NCBI GenBank assembly: GCA_029247985.1
Contig: JAQWKF010000081.1
Span: 1-7,349, forward strand
Source of the DNA: Flavobacteriaceae bacterium
Lineage (GTDB): Bacteria > Bacteroidota > Bacteroidia > Flavobacteriales > Flavobacteriaceae
Reading direction: 5' to 3'
DNA: 7,349 nucleotides
The notes under the pieces were generated by a model. The model had not been told where the DNA came from. It did no database searches and saw only the letters and a list, made by a program, of their open reading frames with translations. The translations under genes and the position numbers were made by a program. Shown here in pieces: positions 1 to 5,760 of the stretch (positions within the stretch are counted from its first letter, which is position 1; each line of letters opens with the position of its first letter).

Positions 1-31
1 AATGTCTTAAAATAACGCAATTTATTTTACA

Positions 32-131
32 GCCAAGTTATATTTTTTTGGCATTAATTTAGATATTAATATTTAATGTCTATATTTGGAAAACCAATAT
101 GGTTAACCAATTACATTGGCTTCATTAGCCA
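32..131. promoter_or_regulatory. Cluster of short inverted repeats in the susC leader (possible operators)
   Basis: Several dyads with TGG/CCA arms lie in this noncoding stretch. They are GCCAA-N11-TTGGC (32-52), TTGG-N4-CCAA (86-97), the 10-bp palindrome TGGTTAACCA (100-109), and TGGCT-N5-AGCCA (117-131). The outer two share the TTGGC/GCCA half-site in opposite order and flank the P1 -7 element. AACCAAT also recurs directly at 92-98 and 105-111. Such dyads could bind a transcriptional regulator, or the last could form a small hairpin in the mRNA leader. No regulator gene is visible in the window, so this is inference. The rest of 1-197 shows no coding potential that I can support. Confidence 0.3.
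58..88 (+). promoter_or_regulatory. Candidate promoter P1 upstream of susC
   Basis: The -7 element TATATTTG at 81-88 matches the Bacteroidota consensus TAnnTTTG exactly. Nineteen bases upstream lies TTTA (58-61), one base away from the usual -33 TTTG. Transcription would start near 93-96, giving a leader of about 100 nt before the SusC start at 198. The assignment rests on motif match and spacing only. AT-rich DNA produces such matches by chance, and a second candidate lies closer to the gene. Confidence 0.45.
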
Positions 132-133
132 TT

Positions 134-165
134 TTTGTTATTCGTTTAAAATAATAATATTATTG
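134..165 (+). promoter_or_regulatory. Candidate promoter P2 upstream of susC
   Basis: A perfect -33 TTTG (134-137) is followed after 20 bases by TATTATTG (158-165), one mismatch from the Bacteroidota -7 consensus TAnnTTTG. Transcription would start near 170, leaving a short leader of about 28 nt, which suits a susC gene. It could act instead of, or in tandem with, P1. Sequence alone does not decide between them. Confidence 0.35.
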
Positions 166-197
166 AAAGATTAACTTCAATAAATAACCAACATAAT

Positions 198-3100
198 ATG
201 AATTATAAGATTAAATTAACTCTTTTAGTTTCATTGCTTGTATGCTTAAGCACATATGCACAGAATACTATGAGTATAAAGGGACAAGTGTCCTCCAGTG
301 AAGACAATGAACCCATCCCGGGTGTTAATGTTGTGGTAGCCAATTCTAATAATGGTACGGTTACAGATTTTGATGGAAATTTTGAAATCAGCGCTGCTGC
401 AGGAGACGTATTACAATTTTCCTACGTAGGGTTTAAAACACAACTTGTTGCTGTTGACAGTAATACTACACTTAATGTAGCGATGGATTTAGATGACAAC
501 CTACTTGATGAAATTGTTGTCATTGGATATGGAACTCAGAAAAGAAAAAATCTGACTGGGGCTATCTCCAAAGTTAAAAGCGAGAATCTCGATAAAATTG
601 CTGTTTCTCGTATAGATGATGCCCTTGTGGGACAGATTTCTGGAGTTAATATCCAAGCTACAGAAGGTGAAGCAGGGTCTGATCCTACCATACGCGTTAG
701 GGGAACAGGATCTATTACCAGTAGTTCATCGCCACTCATTGTTGTAGATGGGATTGTTGTTGATAATGATTTTTTAGGTAACCTTGATATGAACGACATT
801 GAATCCTTTGAAGTTCTGAAAGATGCCTCTTCGGCTGCCATTTTTGGTGCTCGAGGTGGTAATGGTGTCATCCTTATTTCAACCAAAAATGGCAAAGAAG
901 GAAGAACAAAATTCACCTACAACACATATACAGGCTTTAAAGAAGCTCTAAGAGGTGACAACTTATATGTTACCATGCAAGAATGGGCAGACAAAGAACT
1001 TGCAGCAACAGGTCAGCTTTCTGATAAAACCACCTATAAACTTGCGCTTCAAAATGATCGTGATTGGCAAGATATTATGTTTGATGGTGGTATGATAGAA
1101 AGTCACTCCATTTCAGCTAGAGGAGGAAGTCAGCGTACTACATTTAGCACATCTTTAAACTACTTAAGCGATGAAGGTGTTTTGCTTACAGATAACTTTA
1201 ATCGTTACAGTCTTCGTTTGAAGGTGGACTCGAAAGTTGGCGATAAATTTAAAATTGGCGCCAATATATCACCTTCTTATTCTGACAGAAGAAGATTTGA
1301 TGGTTCTACGCACGATGTATTAAGACAACCACCATGGTTGCCGGTCTACCACAACGACCACACCATCCAGTTTGTGGATAGAAATGTATATCCAGATGTT
1401 CAAGTAGGTGATTATGCTGTGCAAAGACACTTTGATAATTTTGATTTATATGGAGACGGAGGTGAAACAGATATTAGCACAACCAGTAATACCAATCCAG
1501 CTGCCAAAATTTTGGAACGTGATCGCAATGATTATAAATTTAAGCTATACGGAAATATCTATGCACAATATGAAATTGCTGATGGTTTAAAGTTTAAAAC
1601 AACTTTAGGTGGAGATTACTCGCACACAAAAAGAGATAGATGGCAAGGGGTTAAAGCGAGTCGTAACGGAGTAGCTGCAACAAGACTTGACCTTTCAAAC
1701 GACAAGAGACTCCATATTGTTTCGGATAATGTTTTCACTTATGATAAAACCATAGGAAAACATGACATTAATGCAGTGGCTGGTTTTTCTGCTGAACAGT
1801 GGGACTATGAAATTGAGGCTGCTACAGGAATAGGTTATACCTCAGATTTGGTAAGAACACTTTCTGGCGCAACAACTATTGCTGAAGCCACATCTGAAGA
1901 ATATCAGCAAAGGCTGCTTTCCTATTTTGGTCGTATCAATTATGCATATGACGGCAAGTATCTTGTGTCATTAAGCGCAAGAAGGGATGGGTATTCTGCT
2001 TTTGGACCAGACTCTAAATACGGATTTTTCCCAGCAGCTTCTGCTGGATGGACGCTTTCTAACGAGGATTTCCTGCGTGAAAGTAAGACCATTAATTTTT
2101 TAAAGCTAAGAGTTAGTTATGGATTAACAGGAAACAATGCATTTGATATTGGTAATGGTGATTTCAGAAACCAAATTAATAGTTACCCTTATTTGTCTTT
2201 AATTGGAGCTTCGTCAGCGTCATTTAATAATTCTATTGTTAATGGATTTAACCCACTTAACATTTCCAATTCAGGTTTGGGTTGGGAAAAATCAGTGGAG
2301 GTGAACCCAGGAATTGATTTTGGATTCTTTAACAATAGACTTACAGGTTCTATAGATGTATATAAAAGGACAAGTGAGGACCTATTGTTAGACGTTCCGG
2401 TTTCGTATACTACAGGTTTCCCGAATGCTCTTGACAATAGAGGAAAGGTTGAAAATAGAGGTATTGAAATAGAATTGAGAACTAAAAATGTCATTCGACC
2501 AAATTTCCAATGGAACAGTACGTTTATCGCTTCACGAAACGAAAACGAGCTTGTGGACTTTGCGGAATCTAATGGTCTAATAACAAACGTTGATACCAAG
2601 CGTGCTGCAGAGTGGATTAATTTAGTTGGAAATCCGATTTCATCATTTTACGGATGGGTGGTTGACTCTGAGATTCCTGCTGAATACATAAAGGCACCAT
2701 GGGAGCGTGTGCGTCAAACCAATAGAGACGTTTATGTGAAAGACCTTAATGGTGATGGTGTAATTGACGATGATGATAAAACCATTCTTGGAAATCCTTA
2801 CCCTGATTTGGTATGGAGCATTTCAAATGAGTTTAAGGTAGGCGGTTTTGAATTAAGCTTTATTTTTCAAGGAAGTCATGGGGCTGAAGTACGAAATATT
2901 GGTGATCAGTATTTGTTCCGCCACTTTGGATCTGCTTCAACTGCCTTATCAACTGCACCTAATCAAGGCTTTATAAAACAAAAAATATTCACAGATTCAA
3001 TTGTACAAAATGCTTCATATGTAGCATTACGAACGATTTCAATTGGTTATGATTTACCTGAAGATTTACTTTCGGAACTCTTTATTACTAACGCTAGAAT

Positions 3101-3260
3101 CTATTTAACAGGGCAAAACCTCATGTATATAACGGCTGATGATTACAACGGCTTAAATCCGGAGTCTATTTACAATACGAGCCCAATTAATTACGGTTAC
3201 CAACGCGTTGGTTCTCCGATTAATCGAACATTCTCATTAGGTCTTAATCTAAATTTCTAA
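198..3260 (+). CDS. SusC/RagA-family TonB-linked outer membrane transporter
   Basis: Outer membrane TonB-dependent transporter that would import oligosaccharides together with the SusD protein encoded next. The 1020 residues are a normal length for the family. Residues 1-21 form a signal peptide (hydrophobic core, cleavage near YAQ). Residues about 26-98 form the CarboxypepD_reg-like beta-sandwich typical of SusC proteins. A TonB-box/SusC signature starts at D104 (DEIVVIGYGTQ) and runs into KRKNLTGA. The plug domain covers roughly 115-235, with IRVRGTGSI, PLIVVDGI and the FEVLKDASSAAIFGARG motif. The rest is the 22-strand beta-barrel type, ending in the outer-membrane C-terminal Phe (LGLNLNF). 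An acidic DLNGDGVIDDDD loop at about 849-860 is common in this family and may bind calcium. There is no N-terminal STN domain, so direct sigma/anti-sigma signalling is unlikely. It is the first gene of the operon, and the ATG at 198 places the signal peptide correctly. The substrate cannot be read from the sequence. Confidence 0.97.
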   Translation: MNYKIKLTLLVSLLVCLSTYAQNTMSIKGQVSSSEDNEPIPGVNVVVANSNNGTVTDFDGNFEISAAAGDVLQFSYVGFKTQLVAVDSNTTLNVAMDLDDNLLDEIVVIGYGTQKRKNLTGAISKVKSENLDKIAVSRIDDALVGQISGVNIQATEGEAGSDPTIRVRGTGSITSSSSPLIVVDGIVVDNDFLGNLDMNDIESFEVLKDASSAAIFGARGGNGVILISTKNGKEGRTKFTYNTYTGFKEALRGDNLYVTMQEWADKELAATGQLSDKTTYKLALQNDRDWQDIMFDGGMIESHSISARGGSQRTTFSTSLNYLSDEGVLLTDNFNRYSLRLKVDSKVGDKFKIGANISPSYSDRRRFDGSTHDVLRQPPWLPVYHNDHTIQFVDRNVYPDVQVGDYAVQRHFDNFDLYGDGGETDISTTSNTNPAAKILERDRNDYKFKLYGNIYAQYEIADGLKFKTTLGGDYSHTKRDRWQGVKASRNGVAATRLDLSNDKRLHIVSDNVFTYDKTIGKHDINAVAGFSAEQWDYEIEAATGIGYTSDLVRTLSGATTIAEATSEEYQQRLLSYFGRINYAYDGKYLVSLSARRDGYSAFGPDSKYGFFPAASAGWTLSNEDFLRESKTINFLKLRVSYGLTGNNAFDIGNGDFRNQINSYPYLSLIGASSASFNNSIVNGFNPLNISNSGLGWEKSVEVNPGIDFGFFNNRLTGSIDVYKRTSEDLLLDVPVSYTTGFPNALDNRGKVENRGIEIELRTKNVIRPNFQWNSTFIASRNENELVDFAESNGLITNVDTKRAAEWINLVGNPISSFYGWVVDSEIPAEYIKAPWERVRQTNRDVYVKDLNGDGVIDDDDKTILGNPYPDLVWSISNEFKVGGFELSFIFQGSHGAEVRNIGDQYLFRHFGSASTALSTAPNQGFIKQKIFTDSIVQNASYVALRTISIGYDLPEDLLSELFITNARIYLTGQNLMYITADDYNGLNPESIYNTSPINYGYQRVGSPINRTFSLGLNLNF

Positions 3261-3270
3261 ATAATTAATC

Positions 3271-4689
3271 ATGAAAAGCATTAGAATTATAATTTTTATT
3301 ACGGTAATGGCTGTCTTTACTTCATGTGAAGACTATTTAGAACCAGCACCAACATCAGTAATAAGTGGCGCAAGTTTTTACGCCGATGAAGCACAGCTCA
3401 TGCAAGGAGTCTACAATATGTATGATGGCCTTCAAGGAGCTAACGACACGAGCTCTAGGAGTAATCACGCTACTCAAATTGAGTATTATGTAACTGAAAT
3501 GCGTAGCGACAACACAAGATCAAAAAGCGGAGAGGGAGAAGCTGCCCAATTTGATAATCTTGCTGTTGAGGCAACTAATGGTTTAATTGCCGACCACTAC
3601 AGGAGTTTTTATAATGTCATTTTTAGAGCCAATACGGTACTTCAAAATCTTGGTGTTGCTTCTGAGAGCAACAAATCAAAAATTGAAGGGGAAGCTAAAT
3701 TTATTCGTGCCTATGTTTATTTTAACTTGGTAAGACTTTATGGCGCTATACCACTTCTTGACAATGTTATTGGTGTAAGTGATGACGCTTCTTATATTAG
3801 GAGACCGGTGGCAGATGTATATGACTTAATAGTTAGTGATTTGAACAGCGCAGTAGCTGGATTAGATAATACTAATGGTAGGAACAGAGCTACAAAAGCT
3901 GCTGCTCAAGGATTACTTGCTAAAGTACACCTTACACTTGGTAATTATCTCGATGCACAACAGCTACTAGAGAGCGTTATGTCTAAAGGATTTTCTTTGG
4001 AGCCCAGCTTTAGTGATGTGTTTTTTAACGAAAGCAATTCGGAAGTTATTTTTGCTATAGGCTATGCTTCAGGATTGGTGCAAGACAGTCAAAACTTTTC
4101 TGCTGAATTCTTAAACGGTGTTGGACGAACAGTGGGTGTAAATTACGTTACTGACGATGCAAAAGCTTTTATGGAAGCCAATGGTGGAGACAGAACTGTT
4201 GTTTCTATGCGCACTGATCCAATACAACCTACACAAACGCAAGTAACTAAGTTTTTACCTGATGGTTTTGATGGCGGTTCAGATGGGAAAACATTTGATT
4301 TCGATGCACGACTTGCTGGGAATGATTGGATTGTGTTACGTTATGCCGACATCTTGTTGATGCACGTTGAGGCCATTATGGGAAGCAGTAACGAAACCAA
4401 TGCTACAGCGGCTTTAGCTTCATTTCAACAAGTGCGTGATAGAGCAGGACTAACAGACGCAGTAACTTCTATTACCAAAGACGATTTGTTAGCAGAACGT
4501 CGTGCAGAATTAGCATTTGAAAACCAAAGGTTGTATGACATAATGCGATTTGGAAAAGGTATAGATATACTTGGCACCTATGCAGTAGCAATTGGAGCAA
4601 ATTTCACCTCTAATGATTTATTGCTTCCATTTCCACAAATAGAAATCGGACTTAGCAAAGGATTATTAGAACAAAACCCAGGGTATTAA
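3271..4689 (+). CDS. SusD/RagB-family surface glycan-binding lipoprotein
   Basis: Surface lipoprotein that forms the lid on the SusC barrel and binds the glycan. The signal peptide ends in a lipobox (FTSC) with C19 as the lipidated residue. The following EDYLE is acidic, like the Bacteroidota lipoprotein export signal that sends proteins to the cell surface. The SusD N-terminal signature follows (EPAPTS, then SFYADEAQLMQGVYNMYDGL), with TPR-like helices after it (EAKFIRAYVYFNLVRLYG is the classic SusD helix). The C-terminal half has the RagB/SusD motifs WIVLRYADILLM at 353-364, VRDRAGL, LLAERRAELAFE at 406-417 and RLYDIMRFGKG, and the protein ends with the typical LEQNPGY. Its 472 residues are within the family range. 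It starts 10 bases after the susC stop, so co-transcription is very likely. Glycan specificity is not readable from the sequence. Confidence 0.97.
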   Translation: MKSIRIIIFITVMAVFTSCEDYLEPAPTSVISGASFYADEAQLMQGVYNMYDGLQGANDTSSRSNHATQIEYYVTEMRSDNTRSKSGEGEAAQFDNLAVEATNGLIADHYRSFYNVIFRANTVLQNLGVASESNKSKIEGEAKFIRAYVYFNLVRLYGAIPLLDNVIGVSDDASYIRRPVADVYDLIVSDLNSAVAGLDNTNGRNRATKAAAQGLLAKVHLTLGNYLDAQQLLESVMSKGFSLEPSFSDVFFNESNSEVIFAIGYASGLVQDSQNFSAEFLNGVGRTVGVNYVTDDAKAFMEANGGDRTVVSMRTDPIQPTQTQVTKFLPDGFDGGSDGKTFDFDARLAGNDWIVLRYADILLMHVEAIMGSSNETNATAALASFQQVRDRAGLTDAVTSITKDDLLAERRAELAFENQRLYDIMRFGKGIDILGTYAVAIGANFTSNDLLLPFPQIEIGLSKGLLEQNPGY

Positions 4690-4709
4690 AACCAAATAAA
4701 TAAATTAAA

Positions 4710-5690
4710 ATGAAAAATATATTTAATATTTCAATGGTTGCCTTACTAGTATTAGTTTCGGCATGCGATGATTTCGACAAATACGAATTGCCAGAGGCAA
4801 ATTCAATTCCAGATGCGACACCACCTGAGGCTGTTTTCACAGCTATTCAAAGTGAGGAAGTGGATAATGACGGTTGGAAAGACTTTTATTTTTCCAATGG
4901 ATCAATAAGTGCCACTACCTATGCTTGGGATTTTGGAGATGGGAATACATCTTCAGATTATGAACCAACAAATAGGTTTAGTGAGGAGGGAACTTATACG
5001 GTGGCATTGACTGCATCTGACAACAATGGTCTTACAAATACATTAACACAGGATATAACTGTTGAGCAGCCGCCTGCACCACCCGTACCAGACCCTACTT
5101 TGATAAACACTGTTTTTGATAAGCTCGGTAAGTCATCTGGGTCTGACTGTACTTGTTCTGGTTGGATTAATAGAAGCCTCGGTACTCAGGGCGAATCTAG
5201 TTCAGCAAATGGTAGTGATGTAATGAAGTTTGACAATAACGAACCTGATCATATTTATCAAGAGTTTGAGGTTACGCCTAACGCAAATTATCAGATTGAA
5301 GTTGAGGTAGGATTCAAAGCTAATGCTGGTAAATCAAACCCTGCAAGTCTCGAATTTAGAATCCTTGCTGGAACAGGTTATGACAGTGGCTATACCCCGA
5401 CGTATTACACTGAAACGACCGCATTCCCACAAGATGGATATGGGTACTCATCAGTTGCACAAACAGAAGTTGAAGAAAACAATCTTATGACTAGAGTGCT
5501 TAATAACCCAGACGACACCAGTTATATTAAGTACATACTTAACTTCAATTCTGGCGCAAACAACAGTGTAGCATTATTTGCAAGAGGCATTGGCGGGCTT
5601 GCTACAGGAAGTTCAGATAATGAAAGATATGGATACTCTAGTGGAGATGAAGAAATTAGAATTGACAACTTAGTGGTCACTGCTTTGTAG
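4710..5690 (+). CDS. PKD-domain lipoprotein, probable surface glycan-binding protein (SusE/F position)
   Basis: Probable accessory glycan-binding lipoprotein of the PUL; no catalytic motif is visible. The signal peptide has the lipobox VSAC with lipidated C19, followed by an acidic DDFDKYE run that suggests surface export. Residues about 40-118 form a PKD Ig-like domain with the hallmark YAWDFGDG (W73-G78) and GTYTVALTASD. A Pro-rich linker (EQPPAPPVPDP, 119-129) leads to a C-terminal module at about 131-326. That module is rich in Thr, Ser, Asn and aromatic residues and looks like a beta-sandwich carbohydrate-binding module (DHIYQEFEV, YQIEVEVGF, and IRIDNLVV at the end), but I cannot name its family. 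It contains the only Cys residues of the protein besides C19 and the start of the mature chain, as C147-T-C149. The gene lies 20 bases after susD and before a terminator-like hairpin. Similar PKD lipoproteins accompany SusCD in marine flavobacterial PULs, including some for alginate, which is only a weak hint about substrate. Alternative view: the C-terminal module serves a structural role only. Confidence 0.85.
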   Translation: MKNIFNISMVALLVLVSACDDFDKYELPEANSIPDATPPEAVFTAIQSEEVDNDGWKDFYFSNGSISATTYAWDFGDGNTSSDYEPTNRFSEEGTYTVALTASDNNGLTNTLTQDITVEQPPAPPVPDPTLINTVFDKLGKSSGSDCTCSGWINRSLGTQGESSSANGSDVMKFDNNEPDHIYQEFEVTPNANYQIEVEVGFKANAGKSNPASLEFRILAGTGYDSGYTPTYYTETTAFPQDGYGYSSVAQTEVEENNLMTRVLNNPDDTSYIKYILNFNSGANNSVALFARGIGGLATGSSDNERYGYSSGDEEIRIDNLVVTAL

Positions 5691-5711
5691 GATATCAATT
5701 AATGGTTATTT

Positions 5712-5751
5712 AAAAAAGGCAAGTGGTAATTTTAACTACTTGCCTTTTTTT
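5712..5751 (+). terminator. Rho-independent terminator-like hairpin after the PKD lipoprotein gene
   Basis: A 10-bp stem pairs 5718-5727 (GGCAAGTGGT) with 5735-5744 (ACTACTTGCC), with one G-U pair and a 7-base AT-only loop. It is followed by seven T residues (5745-5751). The A-run at 5712-5717 can pair with the T-run and extend the stem to about 16 bp, so it could also terminate from the other strand. It lies 21 bases after the lipoprotein stop and only 9 bases before the esterase ATG. It may end the susCD-lipoprotein transcript or act as a partial terminator or 3'-end stabiliser inside a longer operon. Confidence 0.8.
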
Positions 5752-5760
5752 ATTTCAAGA

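Noticed and set aside
1..197. Possible 3' end of an upstream gene or small RNA in the left leader
   Set aside because: The region is AT-rich with many stop codons, and I saw no frame with recognisable protein motifs and no tRNA-like or riboswitch-like fold. I treat it as promoter and leader only.
536..916. Minus-strand open frame of 126 codons inside susC
   Set aside because: It lies opposite the highly conserved plug region of SusC, and its product shows no recognisable domain. It is an antisense shadow of a real gene.
2189..2599. Minus-strand open frame of 136 codons inside susC
   Set aside because: It is antisense to the SusC barrel and has no recognisable motif, promoter or neighbour that supports it.
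2742..2777. DLNGDGVIDDDD motif resembling a dockerin calcium-binding repeat
   Set aside because: It occurs once, within the SusC barrel region, where this acidic loop is a usual family feature. There is no second repeat or cohesin context.
4652..4840. Minus-strand open frame of 62 codons spanning the susD/lipoprotein junction
   Set aside because: Its hydrophobic C-terminus is only the reverse complement of the lipoprotein signal peptide and the AT-rich gap, and it overlaps two well-supported genes.
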